Positions 35,796 through 43,922 of a DNA stretch of 52,827 bases are shown here, one piece after another. Under the pieces are notes generated by a model, which was not told the DNA's origin, made no database searches, and saw only the letters and a program-made list of their open reading frames with translations. The stretch is from an uncultured Eubacterium sp. (GTDB taxonomy: Bacteria; Bacillota; Clostridia; Lachnospirales; Lachnospiraceae): the NCBI GenBank assembly GCA_945946665.1, contig CAMEWO010000014.1:1-52827 (forward strand), in the 5' to 3' direction. Made by a program: the position numbers and the translations under genes. Numbering within the stretch: position 1 is the first letter of the stretch; each line of letters opens with the position of its first letter.

Positions 35796-37181
35796 TTAAG
35801 TCGTTTGCGCTTCTTTTTCCTTTATCTGTCCGTAAACCTTTCTGCGCACAAAATAGAAACATATTACCTGCATCACAATTGTAAATAGCCATGACGCCGG
35901 GTATGAAAAGAACAGAAACCTGAGTGAACGATAGTATGGAAACAGCATATATATCCAAACAATTCTTGTTCCCACAGTTCCAATAATTGATAGAATCATA
36001 GGAACTCCAGAATGTCCCATTCCTCTCATTGCCCCTGGAAATAAATCCATCAGACCACATAGAAAATACGTGGCAGTTGTATACAGCAGTATTTCCATTC
36101 CGCAGACAATAACCTCCGGGTCTGAAGTGTATATGTGGAGCAGGTTCTTTCCAAATATGCATGCACTTCCTCCCAGCAGCAGGGTAACAGTAATTGATAA
36201 TATTATGCAGTCAATAAGCACCTTATCCATTCGTTTCCACTTCTTAACGCCATAATTCTGGCTGGTAAAGCTCATGCATGTCTGAGAAATGGAATTTACT
36301 GATACATACAGGAATCCAAATATATTGTTGGCAGCCGTGTATCCTGCCATGGCAATCTGTCCGAAAGAATTGACAGATGACTGCAGCAGTACATTTGAAA
36401 ATGAAATGACTGTACTCTGGATTCCTGCTGGAATTCCAACCTGAAAAATCTGTTTAAGATATACACCCTTAATCATTAATTTAGAAAAACGAATCTGGTA
36501 ACAACCTTTTGAACGGTACAGACAGTTAAGAACCAGAACGCATGAAATCATCTGTGAAAACACTGTAGCAATGGCAACTCCTGCCACTCCAAGGGCAAAT
36601 ACTATCACAAGAAACAGATTTAATCCCGCATTAATCACTCCAGAAATAATAAGAAAATATAGAGGCCGCCTTGTATCCCCCACGGCACGAAGAATGGATG
36701 CACCATAATTGTACACCATAAAAAATGGCATACCCAGAAAATAAATCCGCATATACAGTGCAGACTGGCCAATTACATCATCTGGTGTCTCCATCAGTTC
36801 CAGTGCCCCTCTGGAGAATACATTTCCCACAACTGCCATAACCACACCGCTTATCAGAGCAAATGTTACAGCTGTATGTACTATCTGGGATACTTCGCTC
36901 TCCTTTCCCGAAGCATAAAAACGTGCCACCAGAACATTAGCACCTAAGGACACTCCCATAAAGAAATTAATAAACATATTGATAAGTGCTGTAGTAGAGC
37001 CAACTGCTGCCAATGCCTGGCTTCCCGTAAATCTTCCCACTACAACAAGATCCACTGCGTTAAACAAAAGCTGTAATATTCCAGACAGCATTAGCGGCAG
37101 TGAAAAAGTTATCAGCTTGTCCATAATGGAACCATTACACATATCTATCTCATATTTACTTCTCTGTGATACTGAATTCAT
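35796..37181 (-). CDS. MATE family efflux transporter
   Basis: A 461-aa protein with about twelve TM helices in two homologous halves. Segments such as ITFSLPLMLSGILQLLFNAVD, FTGSQALAAVGSTTAL and AGYTAANNIFGF match the MATE family, which extrudes cationic drugs or metabolites using H+ or Na+. GGATTAGT precedes the ATG. It is followed after 8 bp by corA and is probably co-transcribed with it. The substrate is unknown. Its upstream gap to 37318 is AT-rich and shows no gene. Confidence 0.92.
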   Translation of the reverse strand: MNSVSQRSKYEIDMCNGSIMDKLITFSLPLMLSGILQLLFNAVDLVVVGRFTGSQALAAVGSTTALINMFINFFMGVSLGANVLVARFYASGKESEVSQIVHTAVTFALISGVVMAVVGNVFSRGALELMETPDDVIGQSALYMRIYFLGMPFFMVYNYGASILRAVGDTRRPLYFLIISGVINAGLNLFLVIVFALGVAGVAIATVFSQMISCVLVLNCLYRSKGCYQIRFSKLMIKGVYLKQIFQVGIPAGIQSTVISFSNVLLQSSVNSFGQIAMAGYTAANNIFGFLYVSVNSISQTCMSFTSQNYGVKKWKRMDKVLIDCIILSITVTLLLGGSACIFGKNLLHIYTSDPEVIVCGMEILLYTTATYFLCGLMDLFPGAMRGMGHSGVPMILSIIGTVGTRIVWIYMLFPYYRSLRFLFFSYPASWLFTIVMQVICFYFVRRKVYGQIKEKEAQTT

Positions 37182-37318
37182 ACTAATCCTTCACCTGGTT
37201 TCTTCCTATATCGTTTAACAGCATTATACTACCTCAGTTTAAACAATTTAACAATATAACTATTTCTTTTTTTATTAATATTCCTATATGTATCACAAAA
37301 AATGCTTTTATAAATGTA

Positions 37319-37347
37319 TTGACATTCTAATATCAAAATGATATCAT
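37319..37347 (+). promoter_or_regulatory. promoter of the SPFH-RHH operon with palindromic -10
   Basis: -35 TTGACA (37319-37324) and -10 TATCAT (37342-37347) are 17 bp apart. A perfect 12-bp palindrome AATGATATCATT (37337-37348) covers the -10, flanked by further ATATCA copies. This is a good operator candidate, for example for the ribbon-helix-helix protein encoded two genes downstream. Confidence 0.65.
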
Positions 37348-37444
37348 TCAAATATCAACAATTGCATGTATATTTTTATTCATGCAAATCATACATTTTT
37401 ACATAGTCTGATGTGTAATTAACATCAGTGAAATGGAGGAAATT

Positions 37445-38455
37445 ATGGAAGAGAAAGTATTAAACAACAAGAAAAATGGCATGCCTGTCATGCTGCTGAC
37501 AATTCTATTATACGCTGCAGATGTTGTGGCATTCATCTTTGCCGTTGAAACTGTCACCATACCATTGATTGTAATCACCTCAATCTGGTTATGCTTAGGA
37601 TGGATTCCACTGCTTGGATTAAGAATATTAAAACCACAGGAAGCACTGGTTCTCACACTGTTCGGTAAGTATATCGGAACACTTAAGAATGAAGGATTTT
37701 ACTGGGTAAATCCATTCTGTTCCAGTGTTAACCCTGCTGCCAAGACAAAGCTCAACCAGAGTGGTGATGTAAACGGCGGTGCCAAGAATTCATTATACAT
37801 CGCATCCACAGGTGCTGCTGCCACTTCAACAAGCACTGTAAGCAACAAGATATCACTTAAGATTATGACTTTAAATAACAACCGCCAGAAAATCAACGAT
37901 TGTCTGGGTAACCCTGTAGAAATCGGAATTGCAGTTATGTGGCGTGTTGTAGATACTGCAAAAGCTGTATTTAATGTAGATAACTACAAAGAATACCTTT
38001 CACTGCAGTGCGACAGTGCACTCCGTAACATAGTCCGCATATATCCTTATGATGTGTCACCCGACGTTGATACAACCGGTGACGGCGTAGCTGATGAAGG
38101 AAGTCTCCGTGGTTCCAGCGAAATCGTTGCAGAACGTATCCGCCAGGAGATTCAGGAAAAAGTATCACAGGCCGGTCTGGAAATCATCGAAGCAAGAATT
38201 ACTTACCTTGCCTATGCACCAGAAATTGCCGCAGTTATGCTTCAGAGACAGCAGGCTTCTGCAATTATTGATGCCAGAAAGATGATTGTTGATGGTGCTG
38301 TTGGTATGGTTGAGATGGCTCTTGACCGACTTAGCGAGAATAATGTGGTCGAACTTGATGAGGAGAGAAAGGCAGCCATGGTATCTAACCTCCTGGTAGT
38401 CCTGTGTGGCAACCACGACGCACAGCCTGTAGTTAATTCCGGCAGTCTGTACTAA
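37445..38455 (+). CDS. SPFH/band 7 domain protein
   Basis: A 336-aa protein. Two hydrophobic segments lie at about residues 12-50, then an SPFH domain begins with LKPQEALVLTLFGKYIGTL. The C-terminal part has the charged EIVAERIRQEIQEKVSQAGLE helix typical of stomatin/flotillin-like proteins. An inserted DVDTTGDGVADE loop resembles a calcium-binding repeat. It probably scaffolds membrane microdomains. The start at 37445 follows GGAGG; the ATG at 37433 belongs to that site. It is followed by a small RHH gene after 26 bp. Confidence 0.88.
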   Translation: MEEKVLNNKKNGMPVMLLTILLYAADVVAFIFAVETVTIPLIVITSIWLCLGWIPLLGLRILKPQEALVLTLFGKYIGTLKNEGFYWVNPFCSSVNPAAKTKLNQSGDVNGGAKNSLYIASTGAAATSTSTVSNKISLKIMTLNNNRQKINDCLGNPVEIGIAVMWRVVDTAKAVFNVDNYKEYLSLQCDSALRNIVRIYPYDVSPDVDTTGDGVADEGSLRGSSEIVAERIRQEIQEKVSQAGLEIIEARITYLAYAPEIAAVMLQRQQASAIIDARKMIVDGAVGMVEMALDRLSENNVVELDEERKAAMVSNLLVVLCGNHDAQPVVNSGSLY

Positions 38456-38481
38456 TGTAATATTACACAGGAGAGAGTTTT

Positions 38482-38682
38482 ATGGCAGATAACAGCAAAA
38501 AACAGATTCCACTCAGGCTGTCAGCAAAGCTGTATGACCAGATTGCAGCCTGGGCAGAAGACGATTTCCGCTCCGTGAACGGACAAATTGAATACCTTCT
38601 ATCCGAGTGTGTACGCCAGCGGAAGAAAAACGGGAAGTATGTTCCTGAGAAGCTGGACGAACCACCAAAACTGGATATATAA
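38482..38682 (+). CDS. Arc-like ribbon-helix-helix protein
   Basis: A 66-aa protein. QIPLRLSAKLYDQIAAWAED-x-FRSVNGQIEYLL is the strand-helix-helix of the Arc/MetJ fold. The tail is charged. It likely dimerises and binds operator DNA. It shares an operon with the SPFH gene, and the palindrome over the operon's -10 region is a plausible target. No toxin partner is present. Confidence 0.85.
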   Translation: MADNSKKQIPLRLSAKLYDQIAAWAEDDFRSVNGQIEYLLSECVRQRKKNGKYVPEKLDEPPKLDI

Positions 38683-38738
38683 CAAAACGCCTGATGAAAG
38701 ATACGTATCACGTAATTCTTTCATCGGGCGTATTTGTT
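38681..38738. terminator. long terminator after the RHH gene
   Basis: The arms AACAAAACGCCTGATGAAAGA (38681-38701; only its last 20 bases pair cleanly) and TCTTTCATC...GTATTTGTT (38717-38738) pair with a few mismatches and are flanked by AT-rich sequence. It starts on the stop codon of the RHH gene. Confidence 0.75.
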
Positions 38739-38787
38739 CTTACTTAAATATTATTTTCAAACATTATTAAATATCAGATAAATTGCA

Positions 38788-39294
38788 TTAACAAGGCTGT
38801 AAGATACTCTTTCCATCAAGAATGGCTTCGACAAGCTTCTCTCCTTCGTACCTTAATTTTAATGAGAAGAAATCTTCTCTTTCCTCAAGCAGATGGAAGA
38901 ATATCTTATCTCCCTCCCATATAGGCAAGTCATAAACCTTTGATTTTTCCACCCAGCACAACTCGCCCTCATCGCACTCTGCTATGATTCCAGAGAACCT
39001 GTCAGCTGTGAAAAGATGCATATATTCCGTATCCCACCTGTCTGATATGAAAGTGACAATTCCCCTGAATCTGTAGGAAATAAGCTGTAATCCAGTCTCC
39101 TCCCGAACTTCCCGGAGCAGACATTCCTCTGGAGATTCATCTTCTTCAAAGTGTCCCCCGATTCCAACCCATTTATCTTTGTTCACATCATTTTCTTTCT
39201 TCACCCTGTGAAGCATAAGATATTTATCATCCTCTTCAATATAGCACAGGGTGGTGAGATATCTATATGTTTTTCCATTCACTTTCACTGACAT
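38788..39294 (-). CDS. NUDIX hydrolase (MutT-like)
   Basis: A 168-aa protein with the complete Nudix box GGHFEEDESPEECLLREV followed by REETGL, which binds Mg2+ for pyrophosphate hydrolysis. The beginning MSVKVNGKTYRYLTTLCYIE and the LHRVKKENDVNKDKW segment fit 8-oxo-dGTP diphosphatase-type MutT proteins that cleanse the nucleotide pool. An in-frame ATG at 39312 is less likely; AAAGGAC lies before the chosen ATG. It is a single-gene unit. Confidence 0.9.
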   Translation of the reverse strand: MSVKVNGKTYRYLTTLCYIEEDDKYLMLHRVKKENDVNKDKWVGIGGHFEEDESPEECLLREVREETGLQLISYRFRGIVTFISDRWDTEYMHLFTADRFSGIIAECDEGELCWVEKSKVYDLPIWEGDKIFFHLLEEREDFFSLKLRYEGEKLVEAILDGKSILQPC

Positions 39295-39442
39295 AGGCTT
39301 TTGTCCTTTCATGGTTACACCATTATCATATCGAATTTAATTTAAACTACAAATGCATCATCGTCAACAGTGATTTGCTTTAATTCTTGAAATTCCTTTC
39401 TTCAGCGTATTCCATAGAATTGTTAGCCAACAAACTATGTAG

Positions 39443-40036
39443 TTATTTTATACCTGCTTTTTTCATTATTTCATCTACTGTTTCCAGAGGTGTATTACTC
39501 CATGGATATGGTGCATCTCCAAACCCGGCTGAAGTAAGGAAATCTTTCTGTCCATCTGTAAGGAGCTGCTTATAGATTTTGTTGACCTGTGTAAGCCATG
39601 ATATTACACCTTTCTTCTCTTCACTGCCCATAGCATTAAGCCACGAAGCTGTCACATCATTAATCTCAGCTGTAGTAAGAGTAGTTCCTACTCCCCAGTT
39701 TAACAGTGAAACTGCATCAGAGATGGCAGTATTAGAGCTGTCTGTAAGATTCTTGGAATGTTTATTAATTTCATCCAATATACCCTTTAATTCATTAATG
39801 GAAGCTGTCTTAAAATCCAACTGGAAAGATGAAGAATCATTTGATGCTGGAGTTGATGACTCCGTAGCTTCAACCGTCTTCTTAACAGTTGACGTTGTCT
39901 GTTCTGTTGTACTTCCTGCAGCTATAGAAACTGTAGTGGTTTCCTGTATCGTCTTGTTTGCTGTTTTTTCCTGCTTTCCACATCCAAATATAAGGCAGAG
40001 TGTTGCTGCCATAATACATAACTTTATCTTTTTCAT
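39443..40036 (-). CDS. putative lipoprotein
   Basis: A 197-aa protein with a lipoprotein signal: MKKIKLCIMAATLCLIFGC, lipobox LIFGC. A Thr/Ser-rich linker follows (TTTVSIAAGSTTEQTTST). The remainder is helical and I cannot assign it to a family; the last segment SAGFGDAPYPWSN is notable. AGGAGG precedes the ATG at 40036. The open frame extends to 40165 through what looks like an alpha/beta hydrolase remnant, which should be excluded. Confidence 0.8.
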   Translation of the reverse strand: MKKIKLCIMAATLCLIFGCGKQEKTANKTIQETTTVSIAAGSTTEQTTSTVKKTVEATESSTPASNDSSSFQLDFKTASINELKGILDEINKHSKNLTDSSNTAISDAVSLLNWGVGTTLTTAEINDVTASWLNAMGSEEKKGVISWLTQVNKIYKQLLTDGQKDFLTSAGFGDAPYPWSNTPLETVDEIMKKAGIK

Positions 40037-40039
40037 AAA

Positions 40040-40180
40040 AATAAACCTCCTGTTCTTTTTTATAGGCGTTTGCGAAACTCCACAAGCCACAATTACTTCT
40101 CCATGCCCCTCCATCAAATGTCCGCCACTTTCAAAGGAAACAAATGTGAATTCATTGTTCTGCAAATGCTTCCTTATATC
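40040..40180 (-). pseudogene. remnant of an alpha/beta hydrolase C-terminus
   Basis: One minus-strand frame encodes FTFVSFESGGHLMEGHGEVI, which resembles the last strand and catalytic-His loop of alpha/beta hydrolases (GGH near the end). It has no start or upstream body, and its 5' part overlaps the end of the 40152-40652 gene in another frame. It appears to be debris of a gene lost by deletion. Only a short match, so tentative. Confidence 0.4.
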
Positions 40181-40652
40181 GGGGAATCACCACCTTCCAA
40201 AATATCACGCAGTTTATTACCAACAACACTCCGAAGAAAGATCTTGCCAGCCACTCGGGAAGCAAAAGCGCAATCCCGTTCATATCACCGCCGCCGAAAA
40301 ATCCGCACAATATGCTCAAATACAGCGGATCAAGCAGCAGCATGGCAATTGTAATATAATACATGCATGCTTTGAAGATTTTAGATTTGACCTTACAGAT
40401 TTGAGCTGATGTCAATGTCAGCACATAAGCTGTTATCATTGTCGCCCCAACACCAACGCTGCAAAATATGCCAAGCCCTGTGTCACTCATTCGTTCCTCA
40501 TATATTCCAATCTGCATACCGATTCCCATAAAGTTAATCTGACGGAATACCCCGGTAGAAAGTGCATAAATCAGATGCGCTCCTTCATGAACAGCATAAT
40601 AAGCAAGCACCGCTGAAAACAACCCTATATATTGTCGCATACGTTTCTTCAT
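40152..40652 (-). CDS. membrane protein with HExxH-like motif
   Basis: A 166-aa protein with about four or five TM helices. YYAVHEGAHLIYALSTG contains HEGAH, an HExxH zinc-metallopeptidase-type motif at the membrane, as in M50/DUF3267-like proteins. A second conserved segment is LLLDPLYLSILCGFFGGGDMNG. The ATG at 40652 follows AAGGA. It lies 22 bp after the GNAT gene and is probably in its operon. Protease activity is inference; it may be a site-2-type protease or a non-catalytic relative. Confidence 0.75.
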   Translation of the reverse strand: MKKRMRQYIGLFSAVLAYYAVHEGAHLIYALSTGVFRQINFMGIGMQIGIYEERMSDTGLGIFCSVGVGATMITAYVLTLTSAQICKVKSKIFKACMYYITIAMLLLDPLYLSILCGFFGGGDMNGIALLLPEWLARSFFGVLLVINCVIFWKVVIPRYKEAFAEQ

Positions 40653-40674
40653 AATGTATCCTTCGCCTCCAATG

Positions 40675-41343
40675 TTATTTCTGCTTGCGGTCTCCTCGTT
40701 GCTCCAAAAGTTTTTTGCGTTCTTTTTTAGCAGAGGAATCAAGTGCAACACCAATACTTAATCCAAAACAAAGTCCCAAAGATACGCCAATTCCGATACT
40801 GTCAAAAGATGTCCCGAGAGCAGTACCAATGCTGATTCCAAAGAGCATATAAATTGCCATCCAGTTTGGAAGTGGTTTCTCCAAAACATAACGTGGACCT
40901 TCCTGACCTTCTCCATCCGGCACAAATCCACATTTCTCGAGCATACGCTGGGCAGCTCTGTTCTCCGGTTCTGTCTCTGCTTCGATAAATACAACATCCC
41001 CATTGCCAAAAGCCCACTGTGTCATGGCTTGAACTGCTTCTGTAGTATAGCCGTTTCCCTCTTGATCCGGTAGAATACCATACCTTATTTCAACAACATT
41101 GTCTTTGGCTGGTCCCTTAAAGCTGAGATTGCCAATGTATGTATCATCATTTTTCAACGTAATCTTCCAAGGTGCGTACCATATTCTATTTTCAGGATCA
41201 CGCTTGCTCCCAGACAGCATTTCGCGGTAAGCAGTACGCAGTTCATCCGAGCCAGATGCTTCAATTAGATTTTCAATTTCTTCATCAGACATTGGCTGAA
41301 TTATCATTCTTTTGGTTTTAACACATATTTCCTTTTTCTTCAT
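40675..41343 (-). CDS. GNAT acetyltransferase with C-terminal glycine-zipper membrane segment
   Basis: A 222-aa protein. The N-terminal 155 residues form a GNAT domain of the RimJ/RimL type, with EIRYGILPDQEGNGYTTEAVQAM for acetyl-CoA binding and NRAAQRMLEKCGF. After it comes a hydrophobic, Gly-rich part with repeats such as GIGVSLGLCFGLSIGVAL that should insert into membranes, then a basic tail. The combination is less usual than a soluble GNAT. GAGGAGG precedes the ATG. It lies between tetR and the HExxH membrane protein. The acetylated substrate is unknown. Confidence 0.87.
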   Translation of the reverse strand: MKKKEICVKTKRMIIQPMSDEEIENLIEASGSDELRTAYREMLSGSKRDPENRIWYAPWKITLKNDDTYIGNLSFKGPAKDNVVEIRYGILPDQEGNGYTTEAVQAMTQWAFGNGDVVFIEAETEPENRAAQRMLEKCGFVPDGEGQEGPRYVLEKPLPNWMAIYMLFGISIGTALGTSFDSIGIGVSLGLCFGLSIGVALDSSAKKERKKLLEQRGDRKQK

Positions 41344-41455
41344 GGCTCATAACCTCCTCACATCTTAACAATCTTTCGAATCGTATTTGTAGTCCTTATT
41401 GTCAGCTTACTGCTGATCATTCATCTGTTAGTTAGTTATGACTTGATTCGTCAAC

Positions 41456-42052
41456 TCACTTCATTCCATAGATTTCAACAAAATGCGACAGATGCACACC
41501 TATCTGCGTCCACATTTCATCTGTCCTGTCAGGTTCACGGTCTGCAATCTCTATCATCACTGTTACCGGTGCTACAATTTCTAAAGCAAGCAGATTGGCA
41601 TCAAACCTACGAATCAGATTCTTTTCCATCATTTTTTCTAACATCAGAGCATACATTTCCTGATTTCCGGTCAGCTGGTGCTTTGATGTAAGTGCCGCAA
41701 TCTTTTCATTTCTATACTGCTCCTTCGCACAAAATCTTCTGACCTTTTGTATCTGCGGATCCTTCATTGTGAATCCAACTCGTCTCAGACAATCTTCCTT
41801 GAATTCATCCAGTGATTCCGGAATCTTATCCAAATGAGCGCTATTTCCGAAATTCTCGTCATATTTATGTTCCATCATGGCAATCAGGGAATCGAGAATA
41901 TCTTCCTTTCCCTTATAATGTGCGTATATGGATGGACCTTTTATTCCCACAGCTTCTGCAATTAAATCAATGGATGTCTGGTCATATCCCTTTTCAGAAA
42001 ATAAATCAAGCGCTGCTAAAAGTATTCTGTCCTTTGTTTTTATCCTTTCCAT
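41456..42052 (-). CDS. TetR/AcrR-family regulator
   Basis: A 198-aa protein. The N-terminal HTH reads ILLAALDLFSEKGYDQTSID followed by LIAEAVGIKGPSIYAHYKGK, which is a textbook TetR DNA-binding domain. The C-terminal helical region would bind a ligand. GGAG lies 8 nt before the ATG at 42052. Two near-identical operator-like sequences overlap its promoter, so it is probably autoregulated. It heads the group GNAT, HExxH membrane protein and lipoprotein on the minus strand. Confidence 0.92.
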   Translation of the reverse strand: MERIKTKDRILLAALDLFSEKGYDQTSIDLIAEAVGIKGPSIYAHYKGKEDILDSLIAMMEHKYDENFGNSAHLDKIPESLDEFKEDCLRRVGFTMKDPQIQKVRRFCAKEQYRNEKIAALTSKHQLTGNQEMYALMLEKMMEKNLIRRFDANLLALEIVAPVTVMIEIADREPDRTDEMWTQIGVHLSHFVEIYGMK

Positions 42053-42077
42053 TTCGTTTTCTCCAATCCTCATGCAC

Positions 42078-42120
42078 CCTAATATCCGTTAGGGATATTA
42101 TACCTAGTATTCGTTAGGGA
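42078..42120. promoter_or_regulatory. duplicated TetR operator
   Basis: Two 18-bp near-copies, CCTAATATCCGTTAGGGA (42078-42095) and CCTAGTATTCGTTAGGGA (42103-42120), each an imperfect CCTAA/TTAGG palindrome, set 25 bp apart. One fills the spacer between -35 and -10 and the other lies just downstream of the -10. This arrangement is that of a repressor site. Confidence 0.75.
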
Positions 42121-42125
42121 GTCAA
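42097..42125 (-). promoter_or_regulatory. promoter of the tetR operon
   Basis: On the minus strand -35 TTGACT (42120-42125) and a perfect -10 TATAAT (42097-42102) are separated by 17 bp. The spacer is exactly the second operator copy. Confidence 0.85.
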
Positions 42126-42142
42126 GATGCCATAAAAAATAA

Positions 42143-42177
42143 AGTCACTCTTTCACTTCTCAGTTAAAAGAATGACT
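42143..42177 (-). terminator. terminator of the prohibitin gene
   Basis: AGTCATTCTTT pairs with AAAGAGTGACT and is followed by TTATTTTTT on the minus strand. It ends transcription before the tetR promoter. Confidence 0.85.
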
Positions 42178-42213
42178 CTACTTCATCACATATTATTATA
42201 AATTAATTACGGA

Positions 42214-43086
42214 TTATTCACTCAGATAGCTTGATACATCAAACACGTTAGAGCTGTTTCCGACAACCTTTGGCAACTCTCCGTTCCACTTGTCAATCAT
42301 GTTCTTCTGTAAGATGTCGTCACTGATAGATTCTGTTAATATCGTATTCGCTTTAGCTATACCTTCAGCTTCTGCAATCTTACGCTTAGCTTCCTGCTCA
42401 ACTTCTAAATTAAGCTTCTCCTGTTCAGTTTTAGCTCTTTCAAGATTCTGCTCTGCAATTACCTTCTGCTCAATTGAATCATTAAATTCATCAGAAAATG
42501 TAAGATTCTCAATAGCTGTATCTACAACCTCAATATCATATTTAGATAATACACTCTCCAGTTCCTTCTCAATAGCTGCAGCAACCTCTGAACGGCTTGA
42601 CACTAACTCTGTGGCAGCATACTTGGCTAATACTGATTTAACTGTATTGTTGGTCTGTGCCACAATAACAGTATCCTCATACTCTTTTCCAATTGTTTTG
42701 TATATTTCGGACGCATTCTTCTTGCTAATCTGATAATTAAGAGTGAACTTGGTATATACATCCTGCATATCAGATGTTGTTCCAGACATCTCGCTTGATA
42801 TCTTCTGAATCCTGTTATCCATATTGACAACCTGTTTCCATGGTGCTGTAAAATGAATTCCGGCATCATAGGTCTGTGGTTCCACAGTTCCAAATACTGT
42901 TACAACACCTGTATGTCCTGTTGGTACAGTTTTAATGCATCCAGTTAATGCAATAACAATTCCAATCACTGAAATAATCTGTTTTGCATTAACACGCCAC
43001 TTAGTACCAATGCCCTGTTCCCTTTTAAATCCCAGTGCAAAGAATGTAATTATAAATATAATTACTCCCACAACAAATAATCCCAT
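42214..43086 (-). CDS. prohibitin/SPFH family protein
   Basis: A 290-aa protein with two N-terminal hydrophobic segments (residues 1-18 and 37-55), then an SPFH domain: VPTGHTGVVTVFGTVEPQTY, APWKQVVNMDNRIQKI, IENLTFSDEFNDSIEQK. A long Glu/Lys/Ala-rich coiled coil (about 205-255) follows. Prohibitin-type proteins form large ring-like membrane scaffolds. It is distinct from the SPFH protein at 37445. No strong ribosome site precedes the ATG. The 43087-43322 stretch upstream is AT-rich and shows no gene. Confidence 0.88.
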   Translation of the reverse strand: MGLFVVGVIIFIITFFALGFKREQGIGTKWRVNAKQIISVIGIVIALTGCIKTVPTGHTGVVTVFGTVEPQTYDAGIHFTAPWKQVVNMDNRIQKISSEMSGTTSDMQDVYTKFTLNYQISKKNASEIYKTIGKEYEDTVIVAQTNNTVKSVLAKYAATELVSSRSEVAAAIEKELESVLSKYDIEVVDTAIENLTFSDEFNDSIEQKVIAEQNLERAKTEQEKLNLEVEQEAKRKIAEAEGIAKANTILTESISDDILQKNMIDKWNGELPKVVGNSSNVFDVSSYLSE

Positions 43087-43322
43087 AAAAACTACAGTAT
43101 AACTCTATCATCCCATGAAAGGATAATATCATATACCTCTCCCTTCTTTGTAAAAATATACTACACGCAATTACATAACATGCCACAATTAAGCACTATA
43201 AATATGTATAACTTTGTTTCTTTCATATGTAAAGCACTTATTTCGACAATATTGTACAACCTTGCCTATACTTAGTCAAATATTACCTTTTCCCAAATAT
43301 CTATAATTCTTAACAGGTATAC

Positions 43323-43796
43323 TAATTCAGTAGTAGAAATTCTTTAAGGTTACTTAACCCTCTGTAAAATCAAGATTATTGTCTTATCTACGATAGTAGA
43401 AATTCTTTAAGGTTACTTAACCTATAAGAAATTCAGAAGAACACCAGAAATCTACAATAGTAGAAATTCTTTAAGGTTACTTAACTTGCTGCGAGCATGG
43501 TCTGTGTCTGAATCTACAATAGTAGAAATTCTTTAAGGTTACTTAACGCAAAGCAGTTAGGAAATGAGATTAAATCTACAATAGTAGAAATTCTTTAAGG
43601 TTACTTGACAATGTAGATAATGTAGATAATTCTGTAGATCTACAATAGTAGAAATTCTTTAAGGTTACTTAACTATGCCATCTATTTCGGTAGATTGGAT
43701 CTACGATAGTAGAAATTCTTTAAGGTTACTTAACAAATTGTTAAGAGAAATTATGGAACTATCTACGATAGTAGAAATTCTTTAAGGTTACTTAAC
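43323..43796 (-). CRISPR. type V-A CRISPR array, 8 repeats and 7 spacers
   Basis: 36-bp repeats start on the plus strand at 43323, 43386, 43450, 43512, 43574, 43638, 43699 and 43761; spacers are 27, 28, 26, 26, 28, 25 and 26 bp. On the minus strand the repeat starts GTTAAGTAAC and ends in the Cas12a handle AATTTCTACTATTGTAGAT. The array is thus in the cas orientation with the leader at the cas2 side. The repeat at 43323 is degenerate at its 3' end and cannot form the handle stem, marking the trailer. Loop variants (ATC instead of ATT) occur in the repeats at 43386, 43699 and 43761; 43574 has one change near its 5' end. Confidence 0.97.
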
Positions 43797-43922
43797 TCCT
43801 AGCTCGTCAATTTATACAAAAAGCTTGTAAATAGCCTTGAAAATAATCATATTTTTTGTAACTTTTGCACATAGTATGTTAAGTAACTTCCTAAAAATCA
43901 TATATTAAAGCCCAGGTTTGCA
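43797..43922 (-). promoter_or_regulatory. array leader
   Basis: An AT-rich 126-bp stretch between cas2 and the first repeat. It has a TATAAA-like -10 close to the array but no clear -35. It contains GTTAAGTAAC (43878-43887), the first ten bases of the repeat in inverted orientation. Confidence 0.6.

Noticed and set aside
35788-36162. N-terminal extension of the CorA ORF
   Set aside because: It reads the MATE gene in another frame; the ribosome site and ATG at 35787 fix the start.
43294-43318. A ninth decayed repeat beyond the trailer end
   Set aside because: A few bases (GTTAAG, AATT, ATAGAT on the minus strand) resemble the repeat, but spacing and most positions do not match.
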